Positions 42,881-51,436 of a stretch of 64,000 nucleotides of DNA are shown one piece after another. The stretch's first letter is position 1. Each line of letters begins with the position of its first letter. Where the stretch lies: the NCBI GenBank assembly GCA_026129185.1, contig JAHCIO010000007.1, positions 71,119 through 135,118 on the forward strand, given 5' to 3'. A model generated the notes under the pieces. The model was not told where the DNA came from. It searched no databases and saw nothing but the letters and a program-made list of their open reading frames with translations. The position numbers and the translations under genes were made by a program. The DNA comes from Promineifilum sp019695075 (GTDB taxonomy: Bacteria; Chloroflexota; Anaerolineae; Promineifilales; Promineifilaceae).

Positions 42881-43597
42881 ATGTTCGATTTTAGCGGGCA
42901 GGTGGCGATGATCACTGGCGGCGCGGGTAATCTGGGCGCGGCGGCGGCGCGGGCCTTCTATCGCGCCGGCGCACGTGTGGCCGTACTGGACCGCCACCGC
43001 GAGACGACGACCGAAGTCCTGGGCCAGGACGTGCCCGAAGGCGAGTTCTGCGCCTATGTGACCGGCAACTTGCTCGACGAGACCTCGGTGGCCGCGATGG
43101 TCGCGGAGGTCTACAACCGCTTCGGCCGCATCGACATCCTGCTCAACACCGCCGGCGGCTATCGCGCGGGCACGCCGCTGCACGCCACGCCGAACGAGAC
43201 GTGGGACCTGATGATGAACCTCAACGCGCGCACCGTCTTCCTGATGTCGCGGGCCGTTGTGCCCCACATGATCGCCGCCGGGCGCGGCAAGATCGTCAAC
43301 GTCGCCGCCCGCGCCGCGCTGCAGGGCGCAGCCGAGGCCGGCCCCTACGTCGCCTCCAAGATGGCCGTTATCCGCCTGACCGAAGCGCTGGCCGCGGAAG
43401 TGGCCGACAACGGCATCAACGTCAATTGCATCCTGCCCGGCAAGATGGACACGCCCGCCAATCGCGCCGCCCAGCCGGCCGCCGACTTCAGCCGCTGGGT
43501 GTCGCCCGAATCGATGGCCAACGTCATCCTCTTCCTGGCCTCCGATCTGGCCAGGGACATCAACGGCGCGGCCGTGCCGATTTACGGACGGGGGTGA
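42881..43597 (+). CDS. Short-chain dehydrogenase/reductase
   Basis: The 238-residue Rossmann oxidoreductase has the cofactor loop ITGGAGNLGAAAAR, LLNTAGGYR and the catalytic pair in GPYVASKMAV (YxxxK), with the Ser position occupied by Ala (VAARAAL). Asp in VLDRH after beta-2 suggests NAD(H). ATG 42881 follows GGAGGG closely. The stop overlaps the MFS GTG (GTGA). The missing catalytic serine may reduce or change activity. Confidence 0.88.
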   Translation: MFDFSGQVAMITGGAGNLGAAAARAFYRAGARVAVLDRHRETTTEVLGQDVPEGEFCAYVTGNLLDETSVAAMVAEVYNRFGRIDILLNTAGGYRAGTPLHATPNETWDLMMNLNARTVFLMSRAVVPHMIAAGRGKIVNVAARAALQGAAEAGPYVASKMAVIRLTEALAAEVADNGINVNCILPGKMDTPANRAAQPAADFSRWVSPESMANVILFLASDLARDINGAAVPIYGRG

Positions 43598-45030
43598 CTC
43601 CCATCGCTACCGCCACACCGCGTCTGACAACGACGTTCAAGCTTGTCTTTGGCCTGGGCGATTGGGGGCCGTCGGCGGCATCGACGGCGCGCAATATCTT
43701 CTGGTTCGTGTTTCTGACCAACGTCGTCGGGCTGGGCGCGGGGCTGGCCGGCGGCGTCTGGCTCGTCGGCCGCGTCTGGGACGCCGTCAACGACCCGCTC
43801 ATCGGCAGCATCAGCGACCGGCTGCACTCGCGCCTCGGTCGGCGGCGGCCCTTTCTGTTGTTCGGCTCCATCCCCTTCGCGCTGAGCTTCTTCCTGATGT
43901 TCATCGTGCCGCCGTTCCAGAGCCACTCGGCGCTGCTGCTCTACTACAGCCTCATCTTCCTGATCTACGACACGCTGTTCACCATCGTCAACGTCCCCTA
44001 CCTGGCCCTCGTGCCGGAACTGACCGACCACTACGACGAGCGCAGCAGCCTGACCGGCTGGCGGACGGCCGTCGCCTTCCTGGCCCAACTGGTGACGGCC
44101 GGGGCGTTCAAGCTGCTGGCCGAGAATGTCTTCGCGCCCTGGTTCGGCGGGCCGAGCGGGCTGCGGTTGGGCTACATGCTGGCCGCCGGCCTGTGGGCCA
44201 TCAGCATGGCCGTGCCCTTTGTCCTGCTGGCGCTGGTCATCCGCGAGCCGGACGCGCAACCGGTGGACTCGCCCATCCGGCCGGTGGCCAACTTCCGCGA
44301 GGTCTTCGCCAACCGGCCGTTTCGGCTGGCGGCGCTCATCTACCTGCTGTGCTTCGCCACCGGCGATGTCATCCTGGTTGTCCTGGTGCGCTACCTGGTC
44401 GATTACATCCGCGTTCCGCCGGGCTTCGACAGCCTCTTCCTGGTCATCGTCCTGACCTTCTCACTGCTCAGCATCCCCGCCATCCTGGCCCTCATGCGCC
44501 GCACCAATAAGCGCGTTGCCTACCTGATCGGCATCGGCTTCATGGTCGTCGTCCTGTCGGTGGCCATGTTCCTGGGGCCGGGCGATTACCGCCCGCTCTT
44601 TGTCGGCGCGGCCCTGGCCGGGGTCGGCTTCGCGGCCATGAGCATCATCCCCTGGGCCATCGTCGCCGACGTCATCGACGTGGACGAACTGAACACCGGC
44701 GAGCGGCGCGAGGGTCTATACACCGGCTACCTCGTTTTCCTGCGCAAGCTGGGCACAGGGGTCATGGTTTTCGTCGTCGGCCAACTGTTGGCGGTCACGG
44801 GCTACGTCAGTTCCAATACCGGCAGCGCTTTCATGCAGCAGCCGGACGCGGCGCTGATGATCATGCGCGCCCTCGTGACCGCCCTGCCGGCGCTCGCCCT
44901 GGGCCTGTCGCTCATCCTGGCCTGGCGCTTTCCCATCGACCGCGCCAGCCATGAAGCCGTCCGCCGCGCGCTGGACGAACGCCGCGCCGCCAGGGAAGCC
45001 GGCGCGACCTTGCCTGAACTTACATCGTAA
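43594..45030 (+). CDS. Sugar:cation symporter-like MFS transporter (GPH/MelB type)
   Basis: The 478 residues form 12 TMs. The first loop reads VWDAVNDPLIGSISDRLHSR followed by LGRRRPFLLFG, the classic GPH (MelB-like) signature with the cation-site Asp and the RRRP loop. NVPYLALVPELTDHYDERSS is also typical. It imports glycosides or similar solutes with a cation; the substrate is unknown. GTG 43594 overlaps the SDR stop by four bases, so the two are coupled and may act on the same compound. The open frame extends upstream inside the SDR gene, but that part is a shadow. Confidence 0.88.
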   Translation: MTPIATATPRLTTTFKLVFGLGDWGPSAASTARNIFWFVFLTNVVGLGAGLAGGVWLVGRVWDAVNDPLIGSISDRLHSRLGRRRPFLLFGSIPFALSFFLMFIVPPFQSHSALLLYYSLIFLIYDTLFTIVNVPYLALVPELTDHYDERSSLTGWRTAVAFLAQLVTAGAFKLLAENVFAPWFGGPSGLRLGYMLAAGLWAISMAVPFVLLALVIREPDAQPVDSPIRPVANFREVFANRPFRLAALIYLLCFATGDVILVVLVRYLVDYIRVPPGFDSLFLVIVLTFSLLSIPAILALMRRTNKRVAYLIGIGFMVVVLSVAMFLGPGDYRPLFVGAALAGVGFAAMSIIPWAIVADVIDVDELNTGERREGLYTGYLVFLRKLGTGVMVFVVGQLLAVTGYVSSNTGSAFMQQPDAALMIMRALVTALPALALGLSLILAWRFPIDRASHEAVRRALDERRAAREAGATLPELTS

Positions 45031-45043
45031 AGGAGTCACACAC

Positions 45044-45523
45044 ATGTTACAGATTGGCGATCCCGCCCCCGACTTTGAACTGCTGTCCGACGAGAACCGG
45101 CCGGTGAAGCTGTCCGACCTACGCGGGCAGCGCGTCGTGCTCTTCTTCTACCCCAAGGCCGATACGCCCAACTGCACCATCCAGGCCTGTGGCTTCCGCG
45201 ACCGCTTCCCGGTCATCGAGGCCGGCAACGCGACTGTTATCGGCGTCAGCCCCGACACGCCCGCCGAGCTGGCCAGGTGGCGCGCCAAGGAGCAACTGCC
45301 CTACACGCTGCTGTCCGACCCCGACCACGCCCTGGCCGATGCCTATGGCGTCTGGGGCGAGAAGTCCGCCTACGGCCGCAGCTACATGGGCATCATCCGC
45401 AGTCACGCCATCATCGGCCCTGACGGGCGCATCGAAGACCTGCGCATCCGCGTCAAGCCGCAGGAAAGCGTGCAGGCCGCGGTCGATTTCCTGGCCGCCC
45501 ACAGCGACAGCGGCCCGGCATGA
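45044..45523 (+). CDS. bcp: Peroxiredoxin, BCP/PrxQ type
   Basis: The 159-residue thiol peroxidase reduces peroxides with thioredoxin as likely donor. The peroxidatic Cys is in TPNCTIQACGFRD, with the resolving Cys five residues later, the usual BCP arrangement. FFYPKAD, GVSPDTPAELARW and LLSDPDHALADAYGVWGEK complete the fold. ATG 45044 has AAAGGAG (45029-45035) upstream. The end overlaps the next gene as ATGA. trxB in the window would complete the reducing chain. Confidence 0.94.
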   Translation: MLQIGDPAPDFELLSDENRPVKLSDLRGQRVVLFFYPKADTPNCTIQACGFRDRFPVIEAGNATVIGVSPDTPAELARWRAKEQLPYTLLSDPDHALADAYGVWGEKSAYGRSYMGIIRSHAIIGPDGRIEDLRIRVKPQESVQAAVDFLAAHSDSGPA

Positions 45524-46515
45524 CCGCGCCGCCGGCCCGCGCGCTGCGTTTCCACCGCTTTGGCCCACCGGCCGAGGTGCTGCAACTCGAAGATCTGCCG
45601 GTGGAGGAACCCGGCCCCGGCCAGGTGCGCCTGCGCCTGAGCCACCGGCCGATCAACCCATCTGACCTGCTGACCGTCGCCGGCCAGTATGGACGCCTGC
45701 CGCGGCTGCCGGTCACGCCGGGGCTGGAGGGCGTCGGTCGCGTCGAGGCGCTGGGCGAGGGCGTCCGCGGCTGGCGCATTGGCGACCGGGCCATCCCGTT
45801 GGGCGCGAGCGGCACGTGGCGCGAGAGCCAGCTTGTCGCCGCGGCCGGCCTGCTGCCCGTGCCCGACGCCGTCGATGACGCCACGGCGGCCCAGTTTGTC
45901 GTCAACCCGGTCACCGCCTGGGTGATGCTGGAGCAGGAATTGGCTCTCCGGCCGGGTGACTGGGTCGTGCAGACGGCCGCCGGCTCGGCCCTGGGCCGGA
46001 TGGTCATCCAACTGGCCCAACTGCGCGGTTACCGGACGATCAACCTCGTGCGCCGGGCGGAGCAGGTGGCCGAGCTGCGCGCCCTGGGCGGCGACGCCGT
46101 CTTCGCCACCGGCGAGCCGGACATCGTCGCGCGCGTCCGCGCGCTGACCGGCGGCCAGGGGGCCAAGGGCGCGCTGGAGGCCGTCGGCGGCGAGACGGGC
46201 GCGCTGGCGTTGCGCTGCCTGCGGCCGGGCGGGGTGATGCTCGTCTACGGCCTGCTGAGCGGCGAGCCGCTGCCCCTCCACAATGGCGAGATGCTCTTCC
46301 GCGGCCTGACCGTGCGCGGCTACTGGCTGAGCCATTGGTTCCAGCACACGCCGCCGGAGCAAGTGGCGACGACGTTGCAAGGGCTGATGGCGCTGCTGGC
46401 CGATGGGTCGCTGCGGCTGGCCGTCGAGGCCACGTATGATCTGGCCGACTTTCGCGCCGCCGTGACCCACGCCGAGCAGCCCGGCCGGCAGGGCAAAATC
46501 CTGTTGACCGGCTAA
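45520..46515 (+). CDS. Zinc-independent MDR oxidoreductase (quinone/enoyl reductase-like)
   Basis: The 331-residue medium-chain dehydrogenase/reductase lacks zinc-ligand cysteines. The N-terminal domain has RPINPSDLLTVAGQYG and TPGLEGVGRVEALGEGV. The nucleotide site is WVVQTAAGSALGRMVIQLAQ, and NPVTAWVMLEQE recalls mitochondrial-type enoyl-thioester reductases. It uses NADPH to reduce quinones or enoyl thioesters; which one is undecided. It is translationally coupled to bcp by ATGA, which would suit detoxification of oxidised products. Confidence 0.88.
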   Translation: MTAPPARALRFHRFGPPAEVLQLEDLPVEEPGPGQVRLRLSHRPINPSDLLTVAGQYGRLPRLPVTPGLEGVGRVEALGEGVRGWRIGDRAIPLGASGTWRESQLVAAAGLLPVPDAVDDATAAQFVVNPVTAWVMLEQELALRPGDWVVQTAAGSALGRMVIQLAQLRGYRTINLVRRAEQVAELRALGGDAVFATGEPDIVARVRALTGGQGAKGALEAVGGETGALALRCLRPGGVMLVYGLLSGEPLPLHNGEMLFRGLTVRGYWLSHWFQHTPPEQVATTLQGLMALLADGSLRLAVEATYDLADFRAAVTHAEQPGRQGKILLTG

Positions 46516-46607
46516 TTCGTCGCCGCCGTTGTCGAAATCGCCGCCGGTCATTCGTCATTCCAGTAGAAAGGGCGCACAGGCCCCAAACCTGATGAAGGAG
46601 ACGAACG

Positions 46608-46958
46608 ATGCAATACATGCTGTTGATCTACGTGGACCCGCAGACCTACGCCGGCGTGACCGAAGAGCAGCTTCAGACCGAGATGGCCGAGTACTACGCC
46701 TTCGGCCCGTCGCTGCGCGAGCGCGGCATCGAGGTGAGCGGCGAGGGCTTGCAGGGCATTGAAACGGCGACGACGCTGCGCGTCCGCGATGGCCAGGCGC
46801 TCATCACCGACGGCCCCTTTGCCGAGACGAAGGAACACCTGGGCGGCTTCTACCTGGTCGATGTGGCCAATCTGGACGAGGCCATTGAGGTCGCCAAACG
46901 CATCCCCGATGTCCGGCGCGGCTCGGTGGAGATTCGCCCGGTGATGATCTACAGCTAA
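46608..46958 (+). CDS. YCII-domain (DGPF) protein
   Basis: The 116-residue YCII-like protein carries the DGPF motif in ALITDGPFAETKEHLGGFYLVD. An N-terminal MQYMLLIYVD and a closing VEIRPVMIY are typical. AAGGAG lies about 7 bases before the ATG. Proteins of this type are regularly encoded next to ECF42 sigma factors, and such a gene starts 75 bases downstream. The molecular role is unknown. Confidence 0.92.
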   Translation: MQYMLLIYVDPQTYAGVTEEQLQTEMAEYYAFGPSLRERGIEVSGEGLQGIETATTLRVRDGQALITDGPFAETKEHLGGFYLVDVANLDEAIEVAKRIPDVRRGSVEIRPVMIYS

Positions 46959-47033
46959 GCGCCCGGCGACGCACCCGTGCCGCCCGCACGTTGGCCACCG
47001 GCCGGCGCGGGGCGGCGCGGGGCCGGCGAACCG

Positions 47034-48290
47034 ATGCCCGCCGCCAGCGACGCCATCGAGCGCGCTCTGCGCGAAGACACCGGCCGCGTCCTGGCCATCC
47101 TCATCGCCGCGCTGGGCGACATCGACCTGGCCGAGGATGCGCTGCAGGAGGCGCTGCTTGTCGCCGTCGAACGCTGGCCGGCCGACGGCCCGCCCAACAA
47201 CCCCGCGGCCTGGCTGGTGACGGTTGCCCGGCGCAAGGCGTTCGACCGCCTGCGCCGCGAGCGGACGCTGACCGAGAAGACGCCGCTGCTGGCCGAACTG
47301 GCCACTGACCCATTTGATGACCCCGCGGCCATGGACGACACGCCCATCCCCGACGAACGGCTCAAGCTGCTGTTCACCTGTTGCCACCCGGCGCTGGCGC
47401 TGGAGGCGCGCGTGGCCCTGACGCTGCGGCTGCTGGGCGGGCTGGACACGGCCGAGATCGCCCGCGCCTTCCTGGTGACGACGCCCACGATGAACCAGCG
47501 CCTGACGCGGGCCAAGGCCAAGATCCGCGCCGCGGGCATTCCCTACGAGGTGCCGCCGCTCGCCGCCGTGCCCGAACGGCTCGACGGTGTGCTGCACGTC
47601 CTCTACCTCATCTTCAACGAGGGCTACGCCGCCACCTCCGGCGACGCCCACATCCGCGCCGATCTCTGCGCCGAGGCGCTGCGCCTGGCGGCGACGTTGG
47701 TGGACTTGCTCGACGCCCGGCCGGAGTTGGGGCCGCAGCCGGAGGCGATGGGACTGCTGGCGCTGCTGCGGCTGCACGACTCGCGCCGCGCCGCCCGGCT
47801 GGACGCCGCCGGCAACATCATCCTGCTGGAAGACCAGGACCGGCGGCGGTGGAACCGGGCGGCCATCGATGCCGGGCTGGCTCTGCTCGACCGGGCGCTG
47901 GCGCTGCGGCGGCCCGGCCCCTACCAGATTCAGGCCGCCATCGCCGCGCTGCACGCCCGCGCCGCCACCGCGGCCGACACCGACTGGCGACAGATCGCCG
48001 CGCTCTACGACGCCCTGCACCGCGTCGCACCCACGCCGGTGGTGGAGTTGAACCGGGCGGTGGCCGTGGGCATGGCCCGCGGGCCGCTGGCGGGGCTGGC
48101 CCTGTTGCAGCGGCCGGAGTTGGCCGCGGCGCTCGACAGCTACCACTGGTACCACGCCGCCGTGGCCGACTTCCTGCGGCGCGCCGGCTACCGGCCGGAG
48201 GCCCGCGCCGCCTACGTCCGCGCCCTGTCGCTGTGCGACAACCGCGCCGAACAAGCCTTCCTCGCCCGCCGCATCGACGAGACGAGTTAG
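47034..48290 (+). CDS. ECF42-type RNA polymerase sigma factor with C-terminal extension
   Basis: The 418-residue protein starts with a short sigma-70 region 2 (ALGDIDLAEDALQEALLVAV, then NPAAWLVTVARRKAFDRLRR) and region 4 (LRLLGGLDTAEIARAFLVT, then TMNQRLTRAKAKIR) within the first 180 residues. The remaining 240 residues are a helical, TPR-like extension (LNRAVAVGMARGP, YHWYHAAVADFLRRAGY). Size, extension and the DGPF neighbour fit ECF42, in which the extension is needed for activity. No anti-sigma gene is present. ATG 47034 is preferred to the upstream GTG, which adds low-complexity sequence. Confidence 0.9.
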   Translation: MPAASDAIERALREDTGRVLAILIAALGDIDLAEDALQEALLVAVERWPADGPPNNPAAWLVTVARRKAFDRLRRERTLTEKTPLLAELATDPFDDPAAMDDTPIPDERLKLLFTCCHPALALEARVALTLRLLGGLDTAEIARAFLVTTPTMNQRLTRAKAKIRAAGIPYEVPPLAAVPERLDGVLHVLYLIFNEGYAATSGDAHIRADLCAEALRLAATLVDLLDARPELGPQPEAMGLLALLRLHDSRRAARLDAAGNIILLEDQDRRRWNRAAIDAGLALLDRALALRRPGPYQIQAAIAALHARAATAADTDWRQIAALYDALHRVAPTPVVELNRAVAVGMARGPLAGLALLQRPELAAALDSYHWYHAAVADFLRRAGYRPEARAAYVRALSLCDNRAEQAFLARRIDETS

Positions 48291-48306
48291 GGTGCGCCGC
48301 GCCGAA

Positions 48307-51300
48307 CTAACCTCCGATAGTGATCGTTTCCGGCAGGAGAAAGCGGCCGTCGGGCAGGGGGCCGTCCAGCGTCGCTGCGTCCAGGCGGGGCAGGCCCTCG
48401 GTGGGCGCGTAGAAGCCGGTGGCCAGGCGGTAGTCGCCCGGCGGCAGGGCGCTCAGGTCGAACGTCACTGTATCGCTGACGACCTCGCCGGCGACCCACT
48501 GGCCGGTGGGGTAGCTGTCGCCGGCCGGCGCGCCGTCGCTCTGGGCGACAATGGCCCCGGCGGCGTCGAGGAGGTGTACGAAGCGCGTGAACTCGCCCGG
48601 CGCGTCGAAGGCTGCCTGCCAGTAGAGCGTCAGGCGCAACGTCGCGTCGTCGCGCACGAGACGGTAGCCGGGCAGGGCGATGAGCGGCCGCTGCTGGCCG
48701 AAGACGGCGCTCGTGGGCGACAAGTCCGGCGGCAGAGCGGAACTCGGTTCGTGTAGTCGTGCTGACCACGCGCCATTGGCCCACTCGACCATCCCCACCC
48801 GCCGCGTCAGCACTGTCTGCCCGCTGCCGGCGTCGTAGAGACGCATGACCAGCGGATATTCGCCCGCCGCCGGAGCCGCCGCCGGCAGGCGCAGGGCCAG
48901 CCAGTCGGCCGTCCACTCTCCCGCCGGCCAGAGCGTGCTCGGCTGGAAGCCATAGCCGGGCTGGGCGTCGAGTTGGGCCAACGTCGCCCCGGCGGCGTCT
49001 TGCAGCCGCAGCGAGAACTGGTAGCGCGCGCCCAGCGGCCGGGCCGTGTACCAGGCGAAATGGCCGTCGAGCGTCGTCGCGTCGCGCATGGCCAGGCCAA
49101 TTGCCTGCACGTCCAGGTCGCCCTTTTCATTCCTGATTCCTAATTCGTCGTCCCTGATTCCCGATTCGACCCGCACCGGCCGCAGGAATAGCTCGCCGCG
49201 CGTGCCGCCGGAGGGCAGCAGCGGACGCGCCCCGTTGAGCGTCAGGCGAGGCACGTAGAGGCCGGGCGGCGCGTCGGCGGGGATGCTCAGGCGAAAGACC
49301 GGCGCGGTCGTGTCCAGCGGCAGTGTCATGGCAGCGACCACGGGCGGCGTGGGCGCGCCCTCGGCCGGCGGCCGGGCCGCGGCCGGCGTCACCAGCGCCA
49401 GCGTGGCCGCGCCGCCGTCGCCGGGGGCCATACTGAGCGTCACGACCAACGTCTCCCCGGCGCTGATCTCCTCGGCGCTGTAGCCGTATTCATACAGCCG
49501 CGTCCCGTCCTCGAAGGCCACGCCGCCGCGGTCGTGGTGCAAATAGGCCATCTGGGCGAAGTCCCAGGTCAAATCGCCGGCGGGCAGGTCACGCGGGTCG
49601 TTGCGCCAGAGGAGGGCGGCGGCGGCCGTCAGCAGGACGAGCGCGGCGAGGGCCGCGAGCAGGGGGGCGGGGGAGCGGGGGAGCGGGGGAGCAAAGAGAA
49701 GAATGGCGGTGATGATGGCGGCGGCGAGGGAGAGCAGTTCGGCGGCCAGGCGCAGGGGCGTGCGCGTCAGCGCCAGGGTGACGGTGTGACTACCGGGGGG
49801 GACGGCGACAGTCAGGCGGCCGGAGCCGGGTTGGGCGGTGGTGTCCGCCGGCTGGCCGTCGATGCTTGCTCCCCAGCCGGCCCAGGCCAACGTCGGGAAC
49901 ACGACGGTCGCCCCGGCCGGGCCGGCGGTGATGTCCCATTCCTGCCGCGTCGCCGCCCGCGCGCGCAGGGTCGCCGCGCCGATCTCGCCGGCGACGGCCA
50001 CGGCCCGGTCGCGCGCGCCGTCGTTGAGCCAGGCGCTCGTCCACGGCCGCGGCACGGCCGCCGGCGGCAGGTACTCGGCGCTGACCGTCGTGCCGATGTT
50101 GCCGGTGAACCACTCGTATTGCGCCAGCCGCGCGGCGGTCACGTCGGCGTCGGTCAGGATGAGATGGTCGGTGCGCAACCCCAGCAGCGCCGCCAACAGC
50201 AGCACCAGCCCGACGACCCCCGCCAGTGCCGGCCCCGCGCCCCGCCCCGGCAGCGTCGCCAGCCCGCCGGTCAGCAGCGCGCCAAACAGCGCCGCGACCG
50301 ACAGGAAGCGCCACGGGAACTGCGTGAAGGGCAGCAGCGGCAGGCGATCCCACAGCGGCCGCGACAGCGGCGTGATCATGACCACGGCGACGACGAAGGC
50401 GGTGGCGGCGAAGAGGACGACGGGCGAGCGCCGCGCCGGCCGCCGGCCGAGGAGCACCGCCGCGCCGGCCAGCGCGCCAAGCGCCTGCGCCAGCCCCAGG
50501 CGGAAGGCCACGCCGCCGTCGGGGTTGTAGTCGAACAGCAGCCCGCGCCCCACCAGGTCAAGGCCGCGGAAGTGGTTGCTGTAATGGAAGTAGCCCTCGG
50601 TCACCGGGCCGAGTTGGGCCAGGTCTTGCTCGGCCAGGGCGGGGACGAAAAAGAAGGCCGCCAGGGCGAAGGCCAGAGCCAGCGCGGCGAGCAGGAGAGC
50701 GGGGGCGCGGGCGTGCAGGGGAGCAGGGGGCGAAGAGGCCTCGGAGGCATGATCGCGGGTAGGCAGCCAGAGCCGCAGGGCCAGGTAGAGCAGCAGGAAA
50801 GGCGAGAAGATGAGCGCGGAGATGTTGTGGCTGAGGATGAGAGCGGCGTAGGCCAGGGCGAAGAGGGCCACGGCGCGGCGGTGGGCCGGTCGCTCGGCGG
50901 CCACCAGGCCATCGGCGGCCAGCAGCACGACCGGATACCAGGCCATCGCCCAGAACTCGGCCAGCGAGTCGCCGCGGACGTAGACGTTGACCATGTGGAA
51001 GGGCGCGGCGGTATAGGCCACGGCCGCCAGCAGCCCCGCCCAGTCCGACCGCAGCCAGCGCCGCCCCAAATAGAACGCCCCCAGCCCGGCGACGACGAAG
51101 CCGGCCAGTTGCGCCAGATGGATGGCGCGGACGAAGCTGAAGCCCAGGCCGCGGAAGGCCGCGGCGATGTAAATCGAGAGGGGCGCGTAGTAGTTGTAGA
51201 AGGGGTAGCCGTCGCCATAGGCCGCGTCGGGCATCCAGCGGACGGGGAAGTGGCCGCCGGCCAGCGCCGTCGTCAGCTGGTGGAGGCGTTGCAGCAGAAA

Positions 51301-51384
51301 GGGGCTGTCGCCGCCGCCGCGCGTGTTCAGCAGCCCCGGCTGTGACAGCGCCGGCCAGGCGGCGGCCACGGCGACGACGACCAC
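48307..51384 (-). CDS. Large multi-pass membrane protein, glycosyltransferase-like
   Basis: The product has about 1,025 residues. The N-terminal half has about 12 TMs, with early periplasmic DAAYGDGYPFYNYYAPLS and an ILSHNISALIFSPFL segment, recalling YfhO/6-pyruvoyl-tetrahydropterin-synthase-related membrane proteins that may move sugars. The C-terminal half is extracytoplasmic and beta-rich, with repeated modules ending in LPPGDYRLATGFY or APPGLYVPRLTL. The start is uncertain: the frame is open to ATG 51585 inside the SDR gene, no ATG follows, and GTG 51384 is the first usual start codon after the SDR stop. It contains low-complexity insertions at 49128-49169 and 49662-49689. Confidence 0.7.
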   Translation of the reverse strand: MVVVAVAAAWPALSQPGLLNTRGGGDSPFLLQRLHQLTTALAGGHFPVRWMPDAAYGDGYPFYNYYAPLSIYIAAAFRGLGFSFVRAIHLAQLAGFVVAGLGAFYLGRRWLRSDWAGLLAAVAYTAAPFHMVNVYVRGDSLAEFWAMAWYPVVLLAADGLVAAERPAHRRAVALFALAYAALILSHNISALIFSPFLLLYLALRLWLPTRDHASEASSPPAPLHARAPALLLAALALAFALAAFFFVPALAEQDLAQLGPVTEGYFHYSNHFRGLDLVGRGLLFDYNPDGGVAFRLGLAQALGALAGAAVLLGRRPARRSPVVLFAATAFVVAVVMITPLSRPLWDRLPLLPFTQFPWRFLSVAALFGALLTGGLATLPGRGAGPALAGVVGLVLLLAALLGLRTDHLILTDADVTAARLAQYEWFTGNIGTTVSAEYLPPAAVPRPWTSAWLNDGARDRAVAVAGEIGAATLRARAATRQEWDITAGPAGATVVFPTLAWAGWGASIDGQPADTTAQPGSGRLTVAVPPGSHTVTLALTRTPLRLAAELLSLAAAIITAILLFAPPLPRSPAPLLAALAALVLLTAAAALLWRNDPRDLPAGDLTWDFAQMAYLHHDRGGVAFEDGTRLYEYGYSAEEISAGETLVVTLSMAPGDGGAATLALVTPAAARPPAEGAPTPPVVAAMTLPLDTTAPVFRLSIPADAPPGLYVPRLTLNGARPLLPSGGTRGELFLRPVRVESGIRDDELGIRNEKGDLDVQAIGLAMRDATTLDGHFAWYTARPLGARYQFSLRLQDAAGATLAQLDAQPGYGFQPSTLWPAGEWTADWLALRLPAAAPAAGEYPLVMRLYDAGSGQTVLTRRVGMVEWANGAWSARLHEPSSALPPDLSPTSAVFGQQRPLIALPGYRLVRDDATLRLTLYWQAAFDAPGEFTRFVHLLDAAGAIVAQSDGAPAGDSYPTGQWVAGEVVSDTVTFDLSALPPGDYRLATGFYAPTEGLPRLDAATLDGPLPDGRFLLPETITIGG
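49128..49169. repeat. In-frame 21-bp tandem repeat inside the membrane protein gene
   Basis: CCTGATTCCTAATTCGT (49132-49148) and CCTGATTCCCGATTCGA (49153-49169) are near copies 21 bases apart. On the coding strand they give the repeated peptide SGIRDDE-LGIRNEK in an otherwise unrelated beta-rich domain. It is lower in GC than the gene and looks like an inserted interspersed element that kept the frame. Confidence 0.7.
49662..49689 (+). repeat. G-run repeat with G-quadruplex potential
   Basis: Four G-runs of five or six bases (49662-49667, 49669-49673, 49677-49681, 49685-49689) are separated by C or AGC. The plus strand therefore fits a G-quadruplex pattern. On the minus coding strand it gives a Pro/Leu/Ala stretch between TM segments. 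A weaker similar repeat lies near 50699-50740. Confidence 0.65.
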
Positions 51385-51436
51385 GGCCGCCGGAAAGAGC
51401 GCCGCGCGCCACGGACCGGCTCGGCGGGCGATGGCG

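Noticed and set aside
46548..51345. Large open frames opposite the ECF42 gene (46548-48254, minus) and the membrane protein gene (49534-51345, plus)
   Set aside because: Low-complexity Gly/Arg/Gln-rich translations antisense to well-supported genes.
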